A stretch of DNA of 23,447 bases, taken from a virus. The notes under the pieces are model-generated. The model did not search any database. It saw only the letters and a list, made by a program, of their open reading frames with translations, and was not told the DNA's origin. Each line of letters starts with the position of its first letter. Position 1 is the stretch's first letter. The translations under genes were made by a program, and so were the position numbers. The stretch lies in the IMG/VR virus record IMGVR_UViG_3300044858_000718, positions 1-23,447 of that record. One strand, given 5' to 3'. Positions 7,401-14,980 of this stretch are shown piece after piece.

Positions 7401-8231
7401 TTCAAAACAACCACACAAGGAATGGAGGATATGATCGTCAAATTTGCCAAAACCGGTAAGTTTGAATGGAAAGGTTTCCTCTCTAGTATAGTCGAAGAAC
7501 TACTCAGAAGTCAAATCACAGTTTTACTTTCTAACATTTTAAATGGTGGTAAGTCAGGTGGTAATGGTTTGATTGGTGGTATTGCAGATATGCTTGGTTT
7601 AGGTGGTGATTCAGGTATTGGTGGTGCCATTTCAAGTATGTTTGGTGGTAGTGGTTCATCTGGTGGTAGTTCAGGTGGTAGTGGAGTATTGGGTACCTAT
7701 AATAACCCAATGTATGTAATAGTGGCAGGATCACAGGCAGGTAGCACAATGAATAGTACAGCGAAGAAAGGTAGTAGTGTTTTAGGTAGTGTGGTTAATG
7801 CAGTAACTAAACCAGCAGCAAGTGGTACATCTTGGTGGGATGACATAACAGGTGGTTTCAGTGATTTCTTCACTGGTAATACAGGTAAATCATCTTATGG
7901 TGGCAGCAGTTATGGTGTTCTACAAAGTGATCAGAATTCTGGTTCATCCATCTGGGATGATGTTGGTGATTTCTTCGGTGGTCTATTTGCAACGGGTGGT
8001 AACTTACCTGCTGGAAAATGGGGTATTGCAGGTGAATCAGGCCCTGAATTAATTCGTGGTCCAGCATCCGTGTCATCAGCCAGTCAAACTGCCTCAGATC
8101 TTGGTTCAACCAATGTAACATACAATATCAATGCAGTAGACGCACAGAGTTTCAAAGCAATGATTGCAGCAGACCCAAGTTTCATCTATGCAGTAACTAT
8201 GCAGGGTGCACGTGGTATGCCTAAAAGATAA
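4455..8231 (+). CDS. Tail tape measure protein
   Basis: At 1258 residues this is the second-longest gene and the expected ruler of tail length; it follows the chaperones with a one-base gap. N-terminal residues about 1-220 look like the TMP_2-type region (VNTQQAISSISNLQGKLAAL and an Ala/Thr-rich helical core). Residues about 225-370 include several hydrophobic stretches (for example LAIMVIYFPFMKLIEAIWGG), which could help form a membrane channel at DNA ejection. Residues about 575-955 hold four degenerate tandem repeats of about 93-105 residues. The region near 955-1015 (GRLFKTTTQGMEDMIVKFAK, then EWKGFLSSIVEELLRSQITV) resembles the lambda gpH C-terminal domain, followed by a Gly/Ser-rich linker (about 1025-1090) and the typical end (LPAGKWGIAGESGPELI). 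At the common 1.5 Å per residue, the tail would be about 190 nm. Confidence 0.93.
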   Translation: MSSTSFDITVNTQQAISSISNLQGKLAALATSAALVEFATLADDMARLKTQLTSVTVEGQKVNDLMKLMQKGALESGQSVEAYAGTYATLANSTRDLGVTQKELVGITTTVARAMTLGGKSTNETAAALNQLGQMFGKGAADGEDLNTVLENSTILSQALQKHYHATAGALKVMASEGKITSKGIAESIKEAKGAVDDAWAKRYITVAESMNVAKTTAMQLADKFATQMDLGRALEIIVYKLAATMVNFSNAMHTLGTILKPIGLAIMVIYFPFMKLIEAIWGGITLLAGPFMAFARGLLTAFDVIHVGVMTAIASFESFSTTVLGMLELDGVWEAMQGAFVMAVDGMAKILSIFGFEIGDVILGTETWGAYITTLGKKIGEFLGITTLIYAFKEAWYSVVDLFGGDTKKNIDELKKAQDDYAKSMGFDTVEAMDKALAASGELSKAQMDLRAAGTKAVDDIKKAYEDLHNSATKSTAAIGLSPEQQTRISASLDVINKYRDAVRSLQVAAEKDIAANANGSEEYKARTLKELATATDNLKKKMEDALVVTNADAEAQIAATRAYESKTFALTQLYAQQDAIAKLNQETANVGVSNLQKQYNGIENAANSAYEAQLRTIAANRGITVAQIPQAEKDTVRAETVKLIKEQKDAQLELNNAQNADSLSTQLQKLRIDQDEKLLKLNQDANNIGLPTLTRRYKEIEAAAEKAERAQLNALAAARGVDVGDLPAADKSAIHEANAASIEKEKTAVKALHDAEVKNDMRTAMLKHQYDQQASLRKLQDDINKTTLSESAKAYYDLGAAADEAAKAEIRAAAEKEGIKPEDLPIEQVKAYYDANFKGIDELIAKTRELQAAQEAQMAVAFATKEKTAAAAKLQQIQDETAKLGMTEIEKKYYDIDAAARASAESELAAVAARQGVARDQLDAETVKKYYEAATAGTNQLKVATGQGYAQSRTFATGWKQALNSYTEDATNAANQAGRLFKTTTQGMEDMIVKFAKTGKFEWKGFLSSIVEELLRSQITVLLSNILNGGKSGGNGLIGGIADMLGLGGDSGIGGAISSMFGGSGSSGGSSGGSGVLGTYNNPMYVIVAGSQAGSTMNSTAKKGSSVLGSVVNAVTKPAASGTSWWDDITGGFSDFFTGNTGKSSYGGSSYGVLQSDQNSGSSIWDDVGDFFGGLFATGGNLPAGKWGIAGESGPELIRGPASVSSASQTASDLGSTNVTYNINAVDAQSFKAMIAADPSFIYAVTMQGARGMPKR
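6180..7320 (+). repeat. Four tandem repeats of about 100 residues in the tape measure protein
   Basis: Units start near residues 575, 669, 768 and 873. Each begins with a helix of type L-x-x-[QD]-x-[ED]-x-x-K-L-x-Q-[ED] (for example AIAKLNQETANVG, KLLKLNQDANNIG, SLRKLQDDINKTT, KLQQIQDETAKLG), continues with Y-x-x-I/L-x-x-A-A (YNGIENAANSA, YKEIEAAAEKA, YDLGAAADEA, YDIDAAARAS), then a small-residue helix and a turn (RGITVAQIP, RGVDVGDLP, EGIKPEDLP, QGVARDQLD). The protein repeat is clear while the DNA copies are well diverged. Confidence 0.8.
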
Positions 8232-8242
8232 GGAATAAAAAG

Positions 8243-8623
8243 ATGAGTTTTCAATTTGTAATTGACAGAGCAGAATCAATATCAGTAAACCGTAGAAAGA
8301 TGGTAGCCTCAACGACAGCACGGAGCGGACAAGTCCGTGCGGTTTCACGTGGAACACAACCAAAGATTTACACGGTGAAACTACCAGACGGTATACCATG
8401 GACTGAGTTAAGAACCTTAATCACTGCGGCTGAAGCCCTAGATAAGTTTACCAGTTCAACTATCACAATTCCATATGCCAAATTCCCATGGTACTACGGT
8501 AATGTAAACCCCGGAACTAATGAATCTTGTGTGGTTTTATGCACTACATTTCCACAATGGACTCTAATGGCATACAATCAAGTGGCTTGGGATAGCCCAT
8601 TTGTTTTTACAGAGGTAATCTAA
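8243..8623 (+). CDS. Minor tail protein after the tape measure gene (gpM-position)
   Basis: A 126-residue protein that follows the tape measure gene with an 11-base gap containing AAGGA. It is beta-rich with several Trp/Tyr residues in the second half (KFPWYYGNVNPG; FPQWTLMAYNQVAWDSPFVF). Position matches the first tail-tip protein (distal tail or lambda gpM slot), which caps the tape measure end of the tube. The stop codon overlaps the next start (TAATG). Residues about 25-35 are encoded by a GC-rich patch with a 7-bp inverted repeat (8318-8340), unlike the surrounding sequence. I recognise no specific family, so the role is inferred from synteny. Confidence 0.6.
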   Translation: MSFQFVIDRAESISVNRRKMVASTTARSGQVRAVSRGTQPKIYTVKLPDGIPWTELRTLITAAEALDKFTSSTITIPYAKFPWYYGNVNPGTNESCVVLCTTFPQWTLMAYNQVAWDSPFVFTEVI

Positions 8624-9288
8624 TGGCCACTCTTGCAGACTATCGAGCAGTACAAAGTAATATCTTTGTAAAACTAACCATTCAAGAATATGCAAGTGAT
8701 TATGGTCGTGCATATACACCAAACATACTTACATTCTCTGATGATACGGTTACTAGAAACATTAATGGTGTAGATTACCTACCACTAGGTAAATTAATGG
8801 GTATTAGTCAAACATCCAGTGATTTAAAAGTCACTGGTAATCAATTGAATATTACCATTGCAGGTGTACCTAACTCAAGTATATTCGAAATTGTTAATAG
8901 TAAGATCAAAACCAGTGCAATTGAAGTATTCAGAGCTTTCTATAACCCAACTGATGGTACGCTATTACCAATAACACCTAATCCAATTGGCCGATTTATT
9001 GGTATTGTATCTAATTACTCATTAGAAGAGCAGTGGGATAGTTACAATAAGTCTAGTACAAATACCTTAATCCTTGTATGCTCAAGTCAGGTAGATATTC
9101 TAGGTAAGAAGATTGCAGGTAGATGTACATCACCATCTTCTATGAAGAAATTCTTTCCAAACGACGCATCGATGGATAGAGTACCAGTATTAGAGAAGGC
9201 TACCTTCGATTTCGGGAAACAAAGTTCATCCACTGGCTCGGCTACCGCCTCGCAACAAAGTGGTTTTGATTTTATTAATAACTTATAA
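8623..9288 (+). CDS. Tail tip / hub-associated protein (gpL-position)
   Basis: A 221-residue beta-rich protein whose start overlaps the previous stop (TAATG). The body (INGVDYLPLGKLMGISQTSS, then VTGNQLNITIAGVPNSSIFE, RFIGIVSNYSLEEQW) resembles tail-tip proteins that form the ring between the distal tail protein and the central hub. The later stretch GRCTSPSSMKKFFPNDASMD parallels the Arg-Thr ... Phe-Phe-Pro-x-Asp motif found in tail proteins of the DUF2163 or gene-transfer-agent type. Cys residues at about 153 and 167 could bind an iron-sulfur cluster as in lambda gpL, but only two or three Cys are present, so this is doubtful. The last 25 residues are Ser/Gln-rich and probably disordered. 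Confidence 0.65.
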   Translation: MATLADYRAVQSNIFVKLTIQEYASDYGRAYTPNILTFSDDTVTRNINGVDYLPLGKLMGISQTSSDLKVTGNQLNITIAGVPNSSIFEIVNSKIKTSAIEVFRAFYNPTDGTLLPITPNPIGRFIGIVSNYSLEEQWDSYNKSSTNTLILVCSSQVDILGKKIAGRCTSPSSMKKFFPNDASMDRVPVLEKATFDFGKQSSSTGSATASQQSGFDFINNL

Positions 9289-9298
9289 GGAATAGCAG

Positions 9299-10042
9299 AT
9301 GGCAAGTTTTTTAGATGACGTGAGTGGAATGCTTGGAAGCGTGTTCAATATGGACAATGCTATCTCAGCAGCGAAGATTGCAGGGTTAGGTTACCTATTA
9401 AGTCAATTACAACCGGATGATAAACCGGTAAACAAAAAAGGTACACGTGAACAAGTTGATCCAGACACTACGCACCATATTCCAATTGTGTATGGTACCT
9501 CAGTAACTTCAGGTATTGTGTGTGATGCCGTTTTAGCAGATGACAGCATGACAATGTGGTATTGTTTGGCTATTTGTGAATCAACTGGTCCTGTGTTCAG
9601 TACAGGTGCAGATAGTCAGATCGGTATTTCAAGAGTATATTGGAATGAAAATACAATTAATTTTAAAAGTGATGGTATTACTGCTGCCAGTTTTACTGAT
9701 GCAAATGGTAATACTTCAACTGATATAGCGGATCTTGTTCAGTTCTATTGCTACTGTGGTGGTAGTGAAGCAAAGTATCAAGTGTTCCCAAGTGGAGTTG
9801 ATGGTACAGAGAAAAACGCATGGGATGTTATGCCCAAATGGACTACTAACCATTTGATGTCAAGTTTATGTTTTTGTATAGTAAAGGTTAAATACAATAG
9901 TACCAAGTCAGTAACAGGATTGGGTAATGTCAAATTTAAAGTACAAAATACACTAAGCAAAGCCGGTGATGTGGTATACGACTACATGACCAACACACGA
10001 TATGGCTGCGGGATTGCAGAGCAGGAGATTTATCAAGCATGA
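9299..10042 (+). CDS. gpJ-like tail hub, N-terminal part (split)
   Basis: A 247-residue protein with AAGGA 8 bases before its ATG. An N-terminal helical region (ISAAKIAGLGYLLSQL) is followed by HIPIVYGTSVTSGIVCDAVL and MWYCLAICESTGPVFSTGAD, which match the start of gpJ-type central hub proteins (pattern pVvYGxxxxxG ... lalceG). The protein ends GDVVYDYMTNTRYGCGIAEQ, the conserved D-x-x-T-N-x-R-Y-G-x-G-I segment that normally lies about one quarter into a full-length J, so it stops inside the family fold. The rest of the family homology resumes in the gene at 14981. The stop overlaps the ATG of the next gene (ATGA), and the following frame appears to continue the J sequence. Confidence 0.78.
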   Translation: MASFLDDVSGMLGSVFNMDNAISAAKIAGLGYLLSQLQPDDKPVNKKGTREQVDPDTTHHIPIVYGTSVTSGIVCDAVLADDSMTMWYCLAICESTGPVFSTGADSQIGISRVYWNENTINFKSDGITAASFTDANGNTSTDIADLVQFYCYCGGSEAKYQVFPSGVDGTEKNAWDVMPKWTTNHLMSSLCFCIVKVKYNSTKSVTGLGNVKFKVQNTLSKAGDVVYDYMTNTRYGCGIAEQEIYQA

Positions 10043-13000
10043 GAAGCATAACAGATTTAAACGGAATTGGTTTGAACACAAACGACTATTCCGATAACAG
10101 AGACCCAAGTGTAACATTCAATGTTACATCACCAATAAATCAAGCATTATCATGCTATCAAGGTGCACCTCATACATTACCAGTTGGTATTAATGTAACC
10201 GAAATAATCAATTACCCACTTGTTGGTATGGAATATATTATCGACTGTAGCAACACCTCTCTTGAGTGTTACGTACAGTGGAGTTCATTACCCGAGACCT
10301 GCGTATTGACTATACCACAACAAAACGTATGGAAATTAACTGGGATCACTTCTGCGGTTGATTGGAATGCGGTGAAAAGTCCAACGGTGATTATCAATGA
10401 AGGTGTGGAAGAAGATTTCGTGTATGATGTCACTATCAACTATCTTAGCACAAGTAATAAATCATGGACTGTTTCAGTACATACCCTGCTATACGATATT
10501 TTAAGTGATGCTACTGAGTTTGCATTCGAAGATGGTATTGAACAATTAGTCACTGGTCATCCTTTGATCTATGATTATAGCCAAACCCAGACTAACTGGA
10601 CAGTAACTGTAATACCAAGTATCACTAGCGGTGTCGTCACAGGGGTTAGAACAACAGGTTTTGGTGGTACTTCATCATACAACAGCACTACGCAGCAATT
10701 GACTATTACCGGTTCAAAAACCCAAGTGAATAGTCATTTGAATTCGATGTATTATACGTTCTCACCTACAAATACACTAGATATAACACTTACGTATTTT
10801 GCAATTAATGAAACGTCTACTAGATCTAAAACTGTAATACAAAGTCTAATTTGCGAAACTGTGAACTACTTGTCATTTGCCAGTGGTAATATGACATACT
10901 CAGAAGACACGCCATTTGCTTTTACTGGTTTACCCACTATCACTGATAACCATATAACTTATAGTAGTGTTGGTAATACACAAAAAGTCGTATCAATTAA
11001 TCAAAACTATGATACTCAATGGACTAGCAATGGTAATGTTATAACATCTACCACAGAATCCAAATTTGGTGGATCTAGTATCTACTTTACATCACTTTAC
11101 AATCTAGGCAAAGCAGCAGAAACAACTGCATTGGGTGGTGATATGTCTGGTGACTTTACGGTAGAACTATGGATAAGATTAAGTTCATTTACCGGTAATG
11201 ATAAAGGGTTAATCACCCAACGAAACTATTCTAGTAGTGGTACTGGTACATGGGGTTTAGCCGTTAGTTCTGATAGAATCTTACGATGGAATGATTTGCA
11301 AAACATAACAGTAATTAATACAGCAGCCGGTGTATTCAACTGGGATACATGGACTCACGTAGCCGTAGTTCGTACTAGTGGTACTGTTAAAATATACACA
11401 AATGGTGTTCAACAAGCATCTGGTACAATGAATACGAGTTTTGTTACTACCCAACCTTATCGATTAGGTGATTGGGATTCTAGTGGTAGTAATGAATTAG
11501 TCAATAGTTTTTTAGATGAGGTTAGAATCTCAAGTGTTGCTAGATATACCAGCGCATTCACACCACCCACAGTAGCATTCACAACTGATGCATTTACGAT
11601 TTCATTGCTACATGGTGATGGATCAAACGGTGGACAAACATTCTACGAAGAAGCCTATGGAGTAGCCATTTCTAATACTGTATCTAAAATTGGTGGATCA
11701 TCCATTGCACTAACCGGTGGTAGTATTACTGTACCATATTCAACCGATTGGAGATGGTATGATGGTAACTTCACCTGTGAATATTGGGTGTATAATGTAA
11801 CGAATAGAGGTACAGGTGGTGGTTCTGATTGGAGTAGACATTTAGGAATGATGGAACCTACCGGTAGTAGTAATTATTGGTCTTTTGGTACAAACTCAAT
11901 TGGTAAAGCCACCTTCTATTGGTATTCTGGTACTACTAATGCATTGACTGGAACTACTACGATACCATTAAAAACATGGACGCATATCGCAGTAACATTT
12001 ACCAAATTATCAAATACCTTAAACATTTACGTAAATGGTGTATTAGATGCATCGGTGGTAGTTTCCAATACTCCACAATTCTCTACATCAGTTCCATTAA
12101 CACTTGGTAGATATTCGGGTGCTGTAACTAATTGCCATGTTGATGAAGTAAGACTATCTAATATTGTACGGTACACTGGTACATTTACTCCATCAACTAC
12201 TGTGTTTGTAGCAGATGATAACACAAACCTATTACTACATGGTGATGGAACAAATGGTGGTGTTATATCTGATTCTAGTGTTACCTATGCAGGACCTAGT
12301 TACACATATACCATAACATCAAGTGATACAGCCTCGCTGCGCTCGGCGACATCGAGTGGAACCGGTGGTACATTCACGTATTCAAATGGTGTTATTACTA
12401 TGATTGGTAATAAAGCACAAGTTAATAGTAGATTAACGACTATCACTGCCACTCCTGCATCTGATTACACTTCCAATTTTACTATTACCAGTACGGTAGT
12501 TACCCCAGCGAATAAAACGAAATCGGTTAATCAAACAATTAGTTGTGTTGGTGTTCATGATGAAATTACTAATATAGTTGGTGATAGATATTATGATGCA
12601 AATTTAACCAATTTGTTATTCCCAACAAATATACCACAAATAACCGATTTAGATACAAGTTCACCATCATATACCATAACATTGACATCAGCCATTGGTA
12701 AATTTGGTACCACGACGGCGAATGCTGTTACTAATTATACATTCACTGGAACGAAAGCGCAAGTCAATGCGTTGTTTTCAACAATAGTATTTGTTCCTAA
12801 TACGGATATTAGTAGTACAAGTAGTTTTGTATATACGCAAACCAAAGGTTCTGTATTACAAGTTACTTCAACCAATGCGCTAATTTGTTCGTGTTATACA
12901 GTAACACCTGCCACTAATCCAGCAGACGGTACCGTATCAATGAGTGAAGGTGGAACGTATACAATAGATCCAGTTATAGCAATATCAAGTATAAACTCAG

Positions 13001-14967
13001 CATTGAATAATGCTTCGTTTGTTATAGATATTAGTACGATACCAAATGCCATTTTGGTTTGGAGTGCATTAGATGCATCAATAACCAAAACAGTAGTCAA
13101 TGGTGTATATACTTTAACTGGTATTGATTCGATTGCTAAATGGAATAGTGCTAAGAATCCAGTATTAAACTTGGATAATGTTTATAATGGAACTGGTAAT
13201 ATCATTTGTTCAATCAAGTTTCAAGGTTCTAATGGATTAATTACTAGATCATTCAAACGAGTAGCCACTATCAGTGATGTATATCCATTATCAACAGTGA
13301 CATCACCAAGTAGTTATTATTCAGGTAGTAATACCACTATTGCATTTCCGGTTTTATATGATAATGGTTATCAAAATCCAACATGGACAGTAAACATTGT
13401 ACCAACAACAACTGCTGGTATTACTTGGACAGTTGGTGGTACGGGTGGAACAGTAACTCAATCTGGTAATCAATTATCTATTGTTGGAACACCAACCCAA
13501 GTTAATAGTAGATTAAGTAATGTATTGATTCGTGGTGATCAGTATTATGATTATACATATACCCTTAATATAAATGCAAGTAATAATATCAATACAGAAA
13601 CTGCCACTAGATCAAAATCGATGTATTCAAATAATGCGACTGTTTCATCGGCAGTTGGTGGTAATACCACATATTCACTGAATACTACTAGCCCAATTGT
13701 AAATGCGCCTACAATCACTACTACAGTAACTGGTAATTGTACATATACCGCAGTTGCATCACCTAGTACTGCTGGATTTGTTTATTTTAGTGAGTATGGT
13801 GCGAGTGGTGTTTTATCATCGACTTACGCGGTGTTTAATGCAGGTACTTACCCATCTGGGTATATTAGTGGTCCATTTGTAGTATCACCTGATGGAAATT
13901 CATGGGGTATTCAATACAAATATACTGCATTTATTGGTGGTTTAGTAGCAAGAGTTGTTTATAACAATGGTTCTACTATAGCAGTGTATGATAATTCATC
14001 TAACATCACATCAACCGATCCATTTGGTGATAGTATAGATGTTAGTAATTCGCGTATGGTTATTTCTGACAAAGCACATCCACACAACTCAAATACTGGT
14101 TGGATTTATATACCAAATACCAGTTTTTATCCATCTGCAACTGGTAGTTTCCAATCAGTCGCTACTGGTTCTTCATTTGTGGCTGGGTCTTTATCAGGTA
14201 GAGCATATTTCTGGAAACGTGCTACTATGGAAGCACAACCACCGGATACAACGGGTACCGCACTTAATAGTATTGTATTAACTGGTACTGCTGAATATAT
14301 GCGATTTGTATATAGTTCAACGTATGGCGCTTATGATGATATTATGATTAAGACCAATGACAATAGAGTTTTTAGATATAACGTAACAAATCCAACTACT
14401 GGTGTGTTTTCACAAGCAGTTAGTACAGCATCTGGTGTAGTAGTCAATTGGTTTAATGCCACTAATGATGGTAGTAGATTTGTAACATGTAGTTCTGGAA
14501 CTGTCAAAGTTTATATCCAATCTGGAAGTAGTTATGTAGTTGAGCAATCAATCACTGCTGCAGGTATTGCAAATTTTGGTACCTTGGATAATTCATGTGC
14601 AATTACAAGTGATGGTACATATATTGCAGTAGGTGATTATGCTGTGTATAAACGAACTGGTAGTACATGGGCATTTTACGCCTATATCAATACTGGAAGT
14701 TATAACGCATCACGTAACTGTTACATCACAACGAGTGGAACTGGTGTTAAAGTGTTAGTTGTAGAATCGCCTAATATCAAAACGTATACTATGTCATTGG
14801 CATATGCTACCACAATGACAGATACAAAAGCAAATATAAATGCTGCAATCCCATCACTTAAATTCAAACCAGCAACTGGACAAACTGGTTCGTTCTCATT
14901 GATATATCAGATTACAGCACCGGATGGTAAACAGAGTTTCAGAAATCAAACCATCACACAAGTATAA
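10039..14967 (+). CDS. Giant modular tail fibre/adhesin inserted between hub halves (1642 aa)
   Basis: The first 28 residues (SITDLNGIGLNTNDYSDN) look like the linker of a gpJ hub. After that the protein is a chain of beta-sandwich-like units. Type A (W-S-x-L ... L-T-G-I ... W-N-[AS]-[VA]-K-[SN]-P) occurs at about 64-147 and 986-1085. Type B, marked by a G-x-x-x-Q-V-N-[SA] helix, occurs with that motif at about 225, 790, 904 and 1150, and a decayed copy (DTKANINAAI) at 1595. Two LamG/concanavalin-like domains (about 322-515 and 520-720), each ending DEVR[IL]S and R-Y-T, lie inside the second B unit. An FG-GAP/propeller-like region (about 1250-1585, with DPFGDSIDVSNSRMVISD) lies inside the last. 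Both insert types commonly bind carbohydrate or surface ligands, so this is a likely host-recognition fibre. AGGAG lies 11 bases before the ATG. Confidence 0.8.
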   Translation: MRSITDLNGIGLNTNDYSDNRDPSVTFNVTSPINQALSCYQGAPHTLPVGINVTEIINYPLVGMEYIIDCSNTSLECYVQWSSLPETCVLTIPQQNVWKLTGITSAVDWNAVKSPTVIINEGVEEDFVYDVTINYLSTSNKSWTVSVHTLLYDILSDATEFAFEDGIEQLVTGHPLIYDYSQTQTNWTVTVIPSITSGVVTGVRTTGFGGTSSYNSTTQQLTITGSKTQVNSHLNSMYYTFSPTNTLDITLTYFAINETSTRSKTVIQSLICETVNYLSFASGNMTYSEDTPFAFTGLPTITDNHITYSSVGNTQKVVSINQNYDTQWTSNGNVITSTTESKFGGSSIYFTSLYNLGKAAETTALGGDMSGDFTVELWIRLSSFTGNDKGLITQRNYSSSGTGTWGLAVSSDRILRWNDLQNITVINTAAGVFNWDTWTHVAVVRTSGTVKIYTNGVQQASGTMNTSFVTTQPYRLGDWDSSGSNELVNSFLDEVRISSVARYTSAFTPPTVAFTTDAFTISLLHGDGSNGGQTFYEEAYGVAISNTVSKIGGSSIALTGGSITVPYSTDWRWYDGNFTCEYWVYNVTNRGTGGGSDWSRHLGMMEPTGSSNYWSFGTNSIGKATFYWYSGTTNALTGTTTIPLKTWTHIAVTFTKLSNTLNIYVNGVLDASVVVSNTPQFSTSVPLTLGRYSGAVTNCHVDEVRLSNIVRYTGTFTPSTTVFVADDNTNLLLHGDGTNGGVISDSSVTYAGPSYTYTITSSDTASLRSATSSGTGGTFTYSNGVITMIGNKAQVNSRLTTITATPASDYTSNFTITSTVVTPANKTKSVNQTISCVGVHDEITNIVGDRYYDANLTNLLFPTNIPQITDLDTSSPSYTITLTSAIGKFGTTTANAVTNYTFTGTKAQVNALFSTIVFVPNTDISSTSSFVYTQTKGSVLQVTSTNALICSCYTVTPATNPADGTVSMSEGGTYTIDPVIAISSINSALNNASFVIDISTIPNAILVWSALDASITKTVVNGVYTLTGIDSIAKWNSAKNPVLNLDNVYNGTGNIICSIKFQGSNGLITRSFKRVATISDVYPLSTVTSPSSYYSGSNTTIAFPVLYDNGYQNPTWTVNIVPTTTAGITWTVGGTGGTVTQSGNQLSIVGTPTQVNSRLSNVLIRGDQYYDYTYTLNINASNNINTETATRSKSMYSNNATVSSAVGGNTTYSLNTTSPIVNAPTITTTVTGNCTYTAVASPSTAGFVYFSEYGASGVLSSTYAVFNAGTYPSGYISGPFVVSPDGNSWGIQYKYTAFIGGLVARVVYNNGSTIAVYDNSSNITSTDPFGDSIDVSNSRMVISDKAHPHNSNTGWIYIPNTSFYPSATGSFQSVATGSSFVAGSLSGRAYFWKRATMEAQPPDTTGTALNSIVLTGTAEYMRFVYSSTYGAYDDIMIKTNDNRVFRYNVTNPTTGVFSQAVSTASGVVVNWFNATNDGSRFVTCSSGTVKVYIQSGSSYVVEQSITAAGIANFGTLDNSCAITSDGTYIAVGDYAVYKRTGSTWAFYAYINTGSYNASRNCYITTSGTGVKVLVVESPNIKTYTMSLAYATTMTDTKANINAAIPSLKFKPATGQTGSFSLIYQITAPDGKQSFRNQTITQV
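11000..12290 (+). repeat. Tandem LamG-like domain pair with a third truncated start
   Basis: Two consecutive domains of about 195 residues share F-T-[VC]-E-[LY]-W, W-T-H-[VI]-A-V, I-Y-[TV]-N-G-V, a Leu-Gly-Asp/Arg strand and the ending D-E-V-R-[IL]-S. The sequence CTACATGGTGATGGA (11609-11623), encoding LHGDG at the start of the second domain, recurs at 12234-12248 (encoding LLHGDGTNGG), where a third domain would start but only about 15 residues remain. This points to tandem duplication and loss. Confidence 0.75.
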
Positions 14968-14979
14968 GGACTAAAAGAT
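14967..14979 (+). promoter_or_regulatory. Ribosome-binding leader, copy 2 of the 13-mer
   Basis: AGGACTAAAAGAT directly precedes the ATG at 14981. It shows that the hub C-terminal gene has its own strong translation start rather than depending on read-through from the fibre gene. Confidence 0.65.
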
Positions 14980-14980
14980 A

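Noticed and set aside
9076-9130. Iron-sulfur cluster in the gpL-position protein
   Set aside because: Lambda gpL uses four Cys; here too few, poorly spaced Cys are visible to support a cluster.
10020-10045. Programmed -1 frameshift joining hub and fibre
   Set aside because: No slippery heptamer of type X XXY YYZ is in phase in the overlap; reinitiation at ATGA or a single-base indel explains it better.
10039-14967. Intein or homing element splitting the hub gene
   Set aside because: There are no intein splice-block residues, no endonuclease motif, and the insert has its own start, stop and beta-repeat architecture.
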